This document shows, one piece after another, positions 33,711-41,425 of a stretch of DNA of 64,000 bases (positions are counted from its first letter, which is position 1; each line of letters starts with the position of its first letter). Under the pieces are notes generated by a model. It was not told the DNA's origin, searched no databases, and saw nothing but the letters and a program-made list of their open reading frames with translations. The stretch comes from DATMNR01 sp963702765 (lineage in GTDB: Bacteria > Chloroflexota > Ktedonobacteria > Ktedonobacterales > Ktedonobacteraceae), in contig CAVPEB010000034.1 in NCBI GenBank assembly GCA_963702765.1, forward strand, positions 1 to 64,000, read 5' to 3'. The position numbers and the translations under genes were made by a program.

Positions 33711-34107
33711 ATGTATGCTACCTTTGCGATCCTGTTATGTCCTGCTTCTATATAACTCAAGTATTGTGTATTGCATCATGAAGAGGCAAGAGGAAAAATT
33801 GCTCTGCTTTACCTTGACATTCCCATTGTGCCTGCGTTAAGCTTGAAAAGAAAGACGTGTTTTCCTATGCAACCTGCGGGCCTCTCCAGGTGACGAAGCG
33901 CAGGGAATCTTTCCACAGGCTTTTTACCAAATTCTCGCTGATCAATGCCGGTATGAATCATACGCTCAATCGGGTAGTTAGTCAGGGAGGCGTTACAGCT
34001 CTCTTGAGATTCCAAAACGACGTTTGCTCCAAATCCTGTCACAGGCTCTCTGAGGAAAACGTGACAAAGGATGCAGAGGAATACTGCGGATAGCAAGGAG
34101 AAAATCA
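33711..34107. other. Gap after tRNA (397 bases)
   Basis: No convincing gene. A minus-strand frame of 99 codons (34108 to 33809) has no ribosome-binding site and no family I recognise. The last ~30 bases hold the leader of the small membrane gene, with AGGAG before its ATG. Confidence 0.4.
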
Positions 34108-34425
34108 ATGCGAATACTTTCCATGATTATCGGCCTCATAGGAGTGGTCATAGCCTTTTTAGTAAACATCTTCTACTCCTCTTTCCACGTTCTGGGAAGG
34201 GTTGCCGGAATCACGAACGATCAAACACACTTCTTTTGGGGTTTGTTTGTCGTCTTGATAGGGCTCGTTGGCTCACTGTTTGTCCTGTTTATCCCCACAG
34301 TGGGTATGGTGTTGCTGCTGATAGCTGGCATTGCGTTTTTCTTTATCGCGGGCTGGTGGGCGCTCTTGGCATCCCCATTCCTGCTGGTTGCAGCTTTCCT
34401 AGCCTACAGGCGCAGCAGAGCGTAG
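34108..34425 (+). CDS. Small three-helix membrane protein
   Basis: 105 residues: IIGLIGVVIAFLVNIFYSSF, then HVLGRVAGITNDQTHFFWGL, then two more helices and the end RRSRA. Nearly the same as the protein at 50342 (HVLGRVAGIT.DQTHFFWGL, FFFIAGWWALLASPFLLVAA), so a conserved family with two copies here. AAGGAG lies upstream of the ATG. Function unknown; membrane by the long hydrophobic stretches. Confidence 0.82.
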   Translation: MRILSMIIGLIGVVIAFLVNIFYSSFHVLGRVAGITNDQTHFFWGLFVVLIGLVGSLFVLFIPTVGMVLLLIAGIAFFFIAGWWALLASPFLLVAAFLAYRRSRA

Positions 34426-34535
34426 CGCCATGTGAAAGCGCTAGAGAGTGGCGAAACGGTAAGCGTTCAGGAGACGAAGAGCTTTTCGAGCTGATGTGCA
34501 TGATTTTTCGAAAAACGAGGAGTCTTCTATCCTCC

Positions 34536-34637
34536 TCACACATGCTTCTTCAAGACAACACGCATTGCAACGATCAAGTTCTTCAGTTCTTCCAGGTTGG
34601 AAACTGCGAGATATTCAAATAAGATTTGGTCGAGGAT
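34536..34637 (-). pseudogene. Short protein-like fragment
   Basis: A 33-codon minus-strand frame with no start, ILDQILFEYLAVSNLEELKN to VVLKKHV and a stop, reads like the helical C-terminal end of a protein. It is preceded directly by a stop codon. Together with the plus-strand fragment at 34738 it suggests old gene debris between 34426 and 34860. Confidence 0.3.
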
Positions 34638-34737
34638 TCAGCACTCAATTATAGCGAACCGACGAGCAAATACTTTGCTGTAACGCGCTTGGCCAGCCAA
34701 GTTTCGGCGTACACGTCATATCGGTGATTTTCGGTAG

Positions 34738-34854
34738 TGGAAACAATACGACGAGTATCAAACAGCCTTTGCCCGATTGCTGCGCGATCTCCAGGCGCAA
34801 GAGCGAAGTGCTTCGGATATCATTCTTATCGAGGTTTTGGCCGCACATTCATGA
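34738..34854 (+). pseudogene. C-terminal fragment of an unknown protein
   Basis: Plus-strand frame WKQYDEYQTAFARLLRDLQA then IILIEVLAAHS and stop. The amphipathic helix and clean ending look like the tail of a soluble protein, as in long multidomain proteins of this phylum, but it has no start and is cut by a stop upstream. Partly antisense to the end of the gene at 34826. Confidence 0.35.
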
Positions 34855-35140
34855 CTTCGATCATGAGAGGATCTTGCATCCCTCTCACCCTGGCCTCTGG
34901 TGACTGGATAGCCCCGTGGTGGTTGGCCTGGTGTCGTTCGTCTAGTCCATCATAGGGCACAATCACTCGTTGCCTTCGTACAGCGACCCACTGGATCATG
35001 CAAAAGAGCAGACCACCGAGTAAGCCACCGAGCATAATCCCGCCGATACCGAGACCACCAGTCATGAAACTGAGTGAGCCTCCAACAAGAGCACCCAGGG
35101 TAATCAGTCCCAGACACAAGGTTTTTTTGTGCGTGTTCAA
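34826..35140 (-). CDS. Small glycine-rich membrane protein
   Basis: 104 residues if translation starts at the TTG at 35140, which has AAGGAG seven bases upstream; upstream ATGs (35185) lack a binding site. Two hydrophobic segments, LCLGLITLGALVGGSLSFMT and GIGGIMLGGLLGGLLFCMIQ, are rich in glycine. They are followed by a basic loop VAVRRQRVIVPYDGLDERHQ and a soluble tail ending VRPKPR. No family recognised. The same strand carries a 47-residue membrane ORF upstream. Confidence 0.6.
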   Translation of the reverse strand: MNTHKKTLCLGLITLGALVGGSLSFMTGGLGIGGIMLGGLLGGLLFCMIQWVAVRRQRVIVPYDGLDERHQANHHGAIQSPEARVRGMQDPLMIEVMNVRPKPR

Positions 35141-35298
35141 AGAGATGTCTCCTTCTGTAATCCATCGCGCTTTCCTGGTTTTCATGTATAGTATGACACG
35201 TAACCATCGCATGAATCTCACATTCCACTGTGTACATTCCACATCGTCTAGCTTCTCTCTGAGATGCCTGACAGAGTTTCTCTGCGTGTACCAGACGA

Positions 35299-35442
35299 TT
35301 ATGCCCGACGGGATGGAAACTTTAGAATTGCCTGCCGTTGCCACTCTGAGCTGTCCAATCTATCGCGGCTCTCAAAGCCCCAGATCATTGCTGCAAAATC
35401 GATGGTGACCAGGAGTGCGACGAAGATGACGAATATAAACAT
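35299..35442 (-). CDS. 47-residue single-helix membrane protein
   Basis: Starts MFIFVIFVALLVTIDFAAMI, then WGFESRDRLDSSEWQRQAIL and a basic end. One membrane helix followed by an Asp/Arg-rich turn with SRD and W-Q-R is a shape seen in tiny proteins of Chloroflexota. The binding site is weak (AAGAAAG, 14 bases from the ATG). It is 158 bases upstream of the gene at 35140 on the same strand. The 276 bases between it and the insertion element hold nothing I can name. Confidence 0.5.
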   Translation of the reverse strand: MFIFVIFVALLVTIDFAAMIWGFESRDRLDSSEWQRQAILKFPSRRA

Positions 35443-35839
35443 GGTTTTTTTTCTTTCTTGTTTTTTCAGCATTCAGTTTTACAAAAGAGTGTTTCAACAT
35501 ATGCTTGGATACCAGTCTTTCCTACCTCTGTTATACCCGAAAAAGAAAGGCGCTCCTATGACCTCGAACACAGTTTGGTTGTGAGCTTGCAGACGGAGTA
35601 TGTAGAACGTCATCACTACTCGCACTGGATAGAGCCAATCCACCAATTAATGGAGCCCTACCCTTATGGTTGTAGGGATCAAAAATCAAAATCCTTATAT
35701 ACTAGTCTCGAAGAACGTCCCAGCCTGTTGAAAAACTCTTTCTGGGTTATGAGTATGGATCAGCTAAAAAGTGACTAGTGGTCAGTCCAGTTTGATATTG
35801 ACAGGAATGAGAAGATGATGAAAAAGTAAGGAGCCTTCA

Positions 35840-36307
35840 ATGAAGCATCCTCTTCCTGTCACGCTGTCCGAAAGCGAGCGAGCCTCGCTGCACACGTTCA
35901 TCCATGCAGGCAAAGCCAATGCCAGAACGTTCACCCGCGCCCGTGTGTTGCTCAAAGCTGCCGAAGGCTGGACCGACCAGCAAATCTGCGAAGCCTTCGA
36001 CATCAGCCGCAACACCTCCATTCGTGTGCGGCAGGTGTACCTGGAAGGGGGATTGGAGGCGGTGCTGCACGACAAGCGACAACAGCGGTATCGCCAGGCC
36101 TTGACCGGTGGACAGGCGGCCCATCTCATAGCCATTACATGCAGTCCTGTGCCTACAGGCCACGATCACTGGACCGTGCGCTTGTTGGCTGGCAAGGCCG
36201 TCGAATTGGGCTTCGTCGAGTCGATTTCGCCGGAAACCATCCGCCAGTTGCTCAAAAAAATGAACTCAAACCCTGGCAGCACGAGCAGTGGTGCATCCCA
36301 GCCGTAG
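35840..36307 (+). CDS. IS630-type transposase, first frame
   Basis: 155 codons. N-terminal helix-turn-helix with TRARVLLKAAEGWTDQQICE and FDISRNTSIRVRQVYLEGGL, then the second helical domain to ETIRQLLKKMN. The product is the DNA-binding part. At 36254-36260 lies a run of seven A; slipping back by one base joins this frame to the catalytic frame (LLKKNELKPW), a -1 frameshift as used by many two-frame IS transposases. Confidence 0.88.
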   Translation: MKHPLPVTLSESERASLHTFIHAGKANARTFTRARVLLKAAEGWTDQQICEAFDISRNTSIRVRQVYLEGGLEAVLHDKRQQRYRQALTGGQAAHLIAITCSPVPTGHDHWTVRLLAGKAVELGFVESISPETIRQLLKKMNSNPGSTSSGASQP

Positions 36308-36963
36308 GAGCCGAGTTCGTAGCGGCAATGGAGGATGTTCTGGACTTGTATGAAGAAGAGTACGACCCCTGCTATCCAACCGTCTGCTTCGACGAAAAAC
36401 TCGTCGCTCCTGAGGCGGATGTACGGCCTGCCGAGCCGATGGAGCCAGGACAGGCAGAGCGCATTGATTACGAGTATGAACGCCTGGGCACCGCCAATCT
36501 GTTTTTCTGTGTCGAGCCGCTTTCGGGCTGGCGTCATGTCGAAATGACTGAGCACCGCACCAAGATCGACTACGCGCATTGCATCCAATGGCTGGTCGAT
36601 GAGGTCTATCCGGAGGCGGCATACATTCGCCTCGTGCAAGATAACCTCAACACACATACAGCCGCTGCCTTGTATGAAGCCTTTTCGCCTGCCGAAGCCC
36701 GACGCATCTTGCAGCGAGTCGAGTTCCATTACACACCGAAACATGGGAGTTGGCTCAATATGGCCGAGATCGAGATCAGTATCTTTGCGCGAGGCTGTTT
36801 GTCGCGTCGGGTAGCAAGCATGCAGAACTTGCGCCAACGCATTGCCACCTTGGAGACCGAGCGGAATGCTCAGCGCTGCACCATCTCGTGGCGCTTTACC
36901 TCCAACGATGCTCGTGACAAACTTCACGATCTCTATCCTGTCATCAATACCCATCTGGACTGA
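36139..36963 (+). CDS. IS630-type transposase, catalytic frame
   Basis: Useful coding starts near 36260, after the A7 slip site; the earlier codons are a shadow of the first frame. DDE residues are visible: TVCFDEK (first Asp), VQDNLNTH (second Asp) and GSWLNMAEIE (Glu). The ending NQ.CTISWRFTSNDAR is typical of the family. The frame is otherwise intact, so the element may be active. Confidence 0.88.
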   Translation: MQSCAYRPRSLDRALVGWQGRRIGLRRVDFAGNHPPVAQKNELKPWQHEQWCIPAVGAEFVAAMEDVLDLYEEEYDPCYPTVCFDEKLVAPEADVRPAEPMEPGQAERIDYEYERLGTANLFFCVEPLSGWRHVEMTEHRTKIDYAHCIQWLVDEVYPEAAYIRLVQDNLNTHTAAALYEAFSPAEARRILQRVEFHYTPKHGSWLNMAEIEISIFARGCLSRRVASMQNLRQRIATLETERNAQRCTISWRFTSNDARDKLHDLYPVINTHLD

Positions 36964-37865
36964 CCACTAGCCCTTTCCCCTAAAAAAGGAAAAGCCGGAG
37001 AAAAGCAGGTGCAGTGACACACAGTAACAGCTCTCTTCCTGGTGGCAGGCAAGGAAAAGCTGTGATTCCTGAGAAAAATCTTCCCTTTGGAGAGGAAAAC
37101 CACATCGTACTGGAGTTGAAGAGCTTCGTAAAGGCAACAGCAACCGCTCTCCTGGGGGTCGTTCTGGTTCTGGTGCTCAAGGAGGCTTCTGTTTCCCACC
37201 TGGGTCGTGGCATCATGGCCATCGCCTCGGTCGGAAACGGACGACGTCCCCACCCACGCTTGCGGCCGGAGGCGTTTGAGATTCTGGCCAGAGGCAATCA
37301 CCAATGCTTCGCAGTTGACGCGCCAGAGCCGTCGTAAGCGAAAGCGTCGCATCCCATGCCACTGTTTGCCTTCTCCAAACAGTGGTTCGATCCACACTTT
37401 CCGCTTGTTGAGCGCCTTGTGGTAGGCAAGGGTCTGCTCATACGCTTTCACGTGATCCAGATAGTCAGCAAAAAAGGACCGATGCACTTGCCGACCGCGC
37501 TTGTTGGTGGTACAGGCGGCTTTTACCGGACAGCGGTTGCAGGTTCCGGCAACCGCACGGTATTCCACCACCTGTGTTTGCTCTTCTCGATGAAAAGGAA
37601 TCAGGAATTGTCCTTGAGGACAGGTGTAATAATCATGGAGGGGGTCATAGGTGAAGTCAGCCAGTCCATAATAGCCAGTGCGTTGCCCTCGCTCGGCGAG
37701 AGGCATGTAGGCATGGATATGGGCCTCCTCAATGGCCTTGATGTTCTCGGCAGTTCCATAGGTCATATCGCCGGTGACTTGATTGGGCCAGGTATGCCAG
37801 CGGAAGAGCACGTGCCAGAGCAGGTCAAGCATGAGATGATTGTCCATCACCTCGCCTGGCACCAC
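36933..37865 (-). CDS. IS1182-type transposase, C-terminal part
   Basis: Continues the transposase after the C8 frame break: VPGEVMDNHLMLDLLWHVLF, QVTGDMTYGTAENIKAIEEA (second Asp), a cysteine-rich insert (CNRCPVKAAC) and the E-containing ending IEPLFGEGKQWHGMRRFRLR. The last residues before the stop lie inside the nested IS630 element. Before that insertion the frame would have ended about eight codons beyond the junction. The low-complexity C-terminal stretch is unusual for the family. Confidence 0.8.
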   Translation of the reverse strand: MVPGEVMDNHLMLDLLWHVLFRWHTWPNQVTGDMTYGTAENIKAIEEAHIHAYMPLAERGQRTGYYGLADFTYDPLHDYYTCPQGQFLIPFHREEQTQVVEYRAVAGTCNRCPVKAACTTNKRGRQVHRSFFADYLDHVKAYEQTLAYHKALNKRKVWIEPLFGEGKQWHGMRRFRLRRLWRVNCEALVIASGQNLKRLRPQAWVGTSSVSDRGDGHDATTQVGNRSLLEHQNQNDPQESGCCCLYEALQLQYDVVFLSKGKIFLRNHSFSLPATRKRAVTVCHCTCFSPAFPFLGERASGQSRWVLMTG

Positions 37866-37900
37866 CAGGACCGCCAGGATAATGCGTCGCTTGCCTCCGT

Positions 37901-38749
37901 CTACGACGTAGTGAGTGTGGTAGCCCAGATGGGTGCCCCCCCCTTCAGGCGCATTGGCGTAGCATCAGGATCGGTGGTACTGATGCGAAAATCCGCCGTC
38001 CGTTGGTAGGAACTAGACACGTCTCGCTGTTGCCGTCCTTCCTGCGCAATCCAGTCGTAGCGAGCCGTATTCTCCTCGGCGAGTTCCTCGCGGCGTGCCT
38101 CAGAGATCCTGGTAGGCAACAAGACAGGCGAAGATGAGCAGCTCTCCTCCTGCTGTGCTTCCGAAGGCAGTTGTTTCGCACTCTGTTCCTCACTGTTTTC
38201 AGACTGTGCTGCTTCTGCTTGAAACAGGGCTGCAAGGTGCTCTTGCAGCGCTTGTCGTGCTTCCACCGCAAAACGCGGCGCTAGGGAATTCAGATCGGCA
38301 TTCGCATTGACCTGCGTCGAATCGAAATACAGCTCCCTGCTCCACACCAGCTTGGCTTGTTGACATTGTTGAACGATGGCCTCAAAGAAGCGCCGAAACA
38401 CCTCTAATCCGTAGCGCAGGCGGATCTTACTCAAGGTGGAGTGATCAGGCAGCGGCTCACCTAAGTCATACCCAACATACCATCTCACGCTCAGTCGATC
38501 CGCGACTTGACGCATAAGCAGGCGCTCGGACCTGATATCTTCGAAAAACATCACCAGTTGCAGCTTGAAAAACACGACCGGATCAATGGATGGCCGACCG
38601 GCCATCGAGTAGCACTCGCGCACCAGATCGTAGACAAATGAGAGATCCAGCACCTTTTGTACCTGCCGATAAAAATGATCCTGGGGAACCAGCTCCTCCA
38701 GAGACACGGCGACGAGTGGGGCAAATGTGCGCTCTTTGAAACCCATCAT
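37901..38749 (-). CDS. IS1182-type transposase, N-terminal part
   Basis: 282 codons from the ATG at 38749 (GGAGGAGG upstream). It begins MMGFKERTFAPLVAVSLEEL, followed by DHFYRQVQKVLDLSFVYDLV and the DUF772-type block VVFFKLQLVMFFEDIRSERL, then PDHSTLSKIRLRYG and the first catalytic region YFDSTQVNANAD. A run of eight C (37936-37943) precedes the frame break: after KGG the reading goes out of frame. A -1 slip restores GTHLGYHTHYVVDGGKRR. This may be programmed or a mutation. Confidence 0.85.
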   Translation of the reverse strand: MMGFKERTFAPLVAVSLEELVPQDHFYRQVQKVLDLSFVYDLVRECYSMAGRPSIDPVVFFKLQLVMFFEDIRSERLLMRQVADRLSVRWYVGYDLGEPLPDHSTLSKIRLRYGLEVFRRFFEAIVQQCQQAKLVWSRELYFDSTQVNANADLNSLAPRFAVEARQALQEHLAALFQAEAAQSENSEEQSAKQLPSEAQQEESCSSSPVLLPTRISEARREELAEENTARYDWIAQEGRQQRDVSSSYQRTADFRISTTDPDATPMRLKGGAPIWATTLTTS

Positions 38750-38872
38750 GATGAGTGTTCCTCCTCCCAATCCATTGCACTGCACGTTCCGCTCTTTTGT
38801 CAACCTCATCTTTTCTCTTTTTCGCGCTAGCTTCCTTTCGTCATCTCAGCAAGGGTTTGTCAACAGGCTGGG

Positions 38873-39336
38873 TGGTTTATTAAGACTCAGTAAACATAGG
38901 GTATTGATCAGACCCAATAAGATTAGGTAGTTGTATCAAAAAACGTCTTAATAACTGCGCAGATAATTCGCTACCAATGCATCTAGCCTTTAACCACCAC
39001 ACTGCCATTGGTTAGCAGTTCGTTCATATGGTAGATCGGCTGAGCTGAATTGGGATTAAAGGTTGGTGCGAAGATCTGAACTTGGAACTGGTAGCAGGAT
39101 TTAACCATACTCCATCAGTAGCTACAATCCTAAATGGATTAATTGAAGTCACTCCGTCAATTGTTACCGTAGCGGTACCTTACTTTAATAATGTAAGTCA
39201 GTCAAAAAGGGTCGAATTTTGTCGCATTTGGCAAAAGGACCATGTATGGTACGAGCTGTTACATAGTTGGATCATAATGATCCAATAAGAACACATCTTG
39301 GTCAGCATTTGACCAGACCAATGACAGGAAGTTTGG
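38873..39336. other. AT-rich gap with gene debris (464 bases)
   Basis: Contains the decayed fragment listed at 38983-39180 and a perfect hairpin TTGGATCAT-A-ATGATCCAA (39267-39285) 52 bases downstream of the phosphoesterase stop, possibly its terminator. No intact ORF. Confidence 0.45.
38983..39180 (-). pseudogene. C-terminal remnant of an unknown beta-rich protein
   Basis: Minus-strand reading gives GTATVTIDGVTSINPFRIVA then DGVWLNPAT, and after a one-base shift YQFQVQIFAPTFNPNSAQPI, MNELLTNGSVVVKG and a stop. The two parts join smoothly with a single frame change. Looks like the end of a beta-sandwich protein cut off by the neighbouring element. Nothing more upstream. Confidence 0.45.
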
Positions 39337-40920
39337 CTAGACAGATTTTTTTCTCTCGGCGTCTGCTGCTAATAGTGGGAAAAAGTAACCGGCAATTTGC
39401 CTGAGAACGGGAACGATGAGCCGGGGTGGAAGGTTATTTGAGTCTTTGACTTCGGCCGGGAGCTGCACCCCCATCTCTTTGGCCTTAGCGATAAGGGCGG
39501 GTCCAATGTGCTTGCCCAGGCCACTTAGCCCCTTACCTACGACCTCAAGATCCATCGACCATTCAGGCACTGGACGCGGCTTCATGGTGGCCCAGGTATT
39601 CGGGTCGCGAGGCCTGGTGAGCGAGAAGACGTGGTCGAACGTACGGGCCGAGGCATCTCGCCGGGTAAATGCCTGACCCAGTCCCCAGGTCTTGCGTAGC
39701 GTGGCGATCAGGGAGGTATGGCGGTATTCCTCGTTATAGACCGACCCCGGTTCGACCCACGGCGAGACGATAATCGCCGGTACCCGGTATCCGGAGCGGT
39801 CGAAGGTGAACCCGCATTCGCCAGGCTGCGCGGACGGATCCGGTGGCGAGACTGGCCCTGGAAGAACGTGATCGTACGTACCGCCGGGCTCGTCCCACCC
39901 GATCAGCAGGGCGGTGTTCCACACGTTGGTGCCGGTCTGAGAGGTGGCGGACCGGTAGGCACTGTACACTCGGTTCAGGAAGTCCTCACCTGACAGCATC
40001 GAGGATGGGTTGTCTACTTTGATATCGACCTGATCCGAGAACGATCTGCCCATCGCCGGGTGGTAGTCCCCGTGGCCTGCCAGCATGTTTGGCTCAATGA
40101 GTGAAAAGTCCGGCAACGTGCCCGCCGCGGCGTCCTTCTCGAACTCGGCAAATGGCACGAAGTGGGTGGCCAGCCGGTCCTTCAGTCGGGGAAAGTGGAT
40201 CACCCCAGTGAACGACACTGGCATCGGTTCCATGACGTAGACCTTCCAGGTTTTGCCATTGGCCTCCAGTCGCTCGAAGATCGTCTCGGCATCGTTCTTT
40301 GTGAGCCACTTGGAAGCCGGGCTGTTCACGACCAAACCCGACGAGGTGGCCGCCATCCAGAACGACCGGTTCATGAAGGTCTGGGACGGCACTTCGCAGA
40401 ACCAGTGGTCGAAGACCCCGAAGTCCCGAGCGAGGCCGTTGAGCACAGGAAGCTGCTCTGGCGTGCAACCAGTCATAATGTGGGCGTACTCTTCATAGGT
40501 GGGCTGGTGGCCAACCTCACCGGTGAAGGTTGAGATGTAGTCGGTGACGAACCCATCCATCGTGGGTACCGCCCCCGGTGGTGGCGCATTCCAAGGAGCC
40601 GTCACGGCATCACCGATCTTGAAACGGTTGTGGTCGTCGATGACGTTGAACAGTTGGGTGTTGGTATGGAAGTACTCCTCACCCGAGTCCGGGTTTGGCG
40701 AATCCATGTCGGTGGCGACGGTGTACGGAACCACCTTACGCTCTGCGCCATGCTCAGCCCACGCGGGAATGGGGTTGCTCAAGTCCTTGCCAATGACTCC
40801 GTCGAAGTTCTTGCCATCCTCCGGTCCGTACAGGTGCCCCAGCACGTTGTCCAGGGAGCGGTTCTCAAATAACACCACCACGACATGATCCAGGGCATGC
40901 TCTGGTCCCATACTATTCAT
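39337..40920 (-). CDS. Phosphoesterase family protein (phospholipase C-like)
   Basis: 527 residues from the ATG at 40920 with GAGGAGG eight bases upstream; the longer upstream frame with a hydrophobic stretch lacks a binding site. Alkaline-phosphatase-fold phosphoesterase: VVVVLFENRSLDNVLGHLYG (metal and nucleophile region), GDYHPAMG, then ALLIGWDEPGGTYDHVLPGP and YRVPAIIVSPWVEPG, the family core. Bacterial members (phospholipase C, acid phosphatase) are normally exported; no signal peptide is seen with this start, so it may be cytoplasmic or use the upstream start. High GC and codon use unlike the neighbours point to acquisition. Confidence 0.85.
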   Translation of the reverse strand: MNSMGPEHALDHVVVVLFENRSLDNVLGHLYGPEDGKNFDGVIGKDLSNPIPAWAEHGAERKVVPYTVATDMDSPNPDSGEEYFHTNTQLFNVIDDHNRFKIGDAVTAPWNAPPPGAVPTMDGFVTDYISTFTGEVGHQPTYEEYAHIMTGCTPEQLPVLNGLARDFGVFDHWFCEVPSQTFMNRSFWMAATSSGLVVNSPASKWLTKNDAETIFERLEANGKTWKVYVMEPMPVSFTGVIHFPRLKDRLATHFVPFAEFEKDAAAGTLPDFSLIEPNMLAGHGDYHPAMGRSFSDQVDIKVDNPSSMLSGEDFLNRVYSAYRSATSQTGTNVWNTALLIGWDEPGGTYDHVLPGPVSPPDPSAQPGECGFTFDRSGYRVPAIIVSPWVEPGSVYNEEYRHTSLIATLRKTWGLGQAFTRRDASARTFDHVFSLTRPRDPNTWATMKPRPVPEWSMDLEVVGKGLSGLGKHIGPALIAKAKEMGVQLPAEVKDSNNLPPRLIVPVLRQIAGYFFPLLAADAERKKSV

Positions 40921-41425
40921 TGCGAAACCCTCCTCATAACACTTCGTGAGTAACAAGACAAAAAATGTCGTAAGCACAGCTATCACCATGCTACGATGGT
41001 TGTGGCGGATAATGCTGCTCAGCCGTATCCTGTACACTGTTTGAGCGAAGCACAATCAGATCTGTAACATCGACCCCTGCAATGACTACAGGTCACTGAG
41101 GGTGTTTGCTACCCTGCCTGTAGAGGATACCCTGATTGAGAAAACAACCATAATTATCTAGTATAAGATGTGAAGCGTGAAAATACATCCCTTAAATGCA
41201 CTATTTTACCTGTAGAGCCCACAAATTTGCTCAGTTGGATCGTATATTCGCACTGGACGTGGTTGACGCGTCCGTATTGGGTGTATAGGCTTTTCCCCTG
41301 ATGGCTTGACTGAGATTACTCTGTCGGCTTGAAGGAGTGCCTTCTTTACTGTTGAGCATTGTCAGTGGGGGTTTTCAACACGCTGGTCCGATTTCTGCGA
41401 TGAAAACAACGGTCATGCGTTGATT
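40921..41425. other. Gap (505 bases) between phosphoesterase and transposase remnant
   Basis: No gene seen. A minus-strand frame runs from 41055 into the phosphoesterase and encodes a possible hydrophobic segment (MVIAVLTTFFVLLLTKCYEE), which would be a signal anchor if the upstream start were used. The rest is AT-rich without clear signals. Confidence 0.4.

Larger units (their letters stand above)
35778..36967 (+). mobile_element. IS630-type element nested in the IS1182-type element
   Basis: 1190 bases with terminal repeats GTGGTCAGTCCAG and its complement CTGGACTGACCAC, continued imperfectly (GATATTGACAGGA versus GGTATTGATGACAGGA). TA flanks both ends (35776-35777 and 36968-36969), the expected IS630 target duplication. 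Two plus-strand frames encode the transposase. Confidence 0.9.
35719..38872 (-). mobile_element. IS1182-type element, interrupted by an IS630-type element
   Basis: Ends are inverted repeats: CCCAGCCTGTTGAAAAACTC at 35719 and, on the opposite strand from 38872, CCCAGCCTGTTGACAAACCC. Minus-strand transposase halves lie at 38749-37901 and 37865-36933. Removing the inner IS630 copy (35778-36967 plus one TA) leaves about 1.96 kb, a normal size for this family. The inner element entered at a TA a little beyond the transposase C terminus region, so the outer transposase now ends in foreign codons. Confidence 0.8.

Noticed and set aside
33809..34108. 99-codon minus-strand frame after the tRNA
   Set aside because: No ribosome-binding site, begins inside the leader of the divergent gene and no recognised family; left as unexplained spacer.
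36166..36954. 262-codon frame antisense to the IS630 transposase
   Set aside because: The plus strand carries DDE motifs; the antisense frame shows none and only mirrors them.
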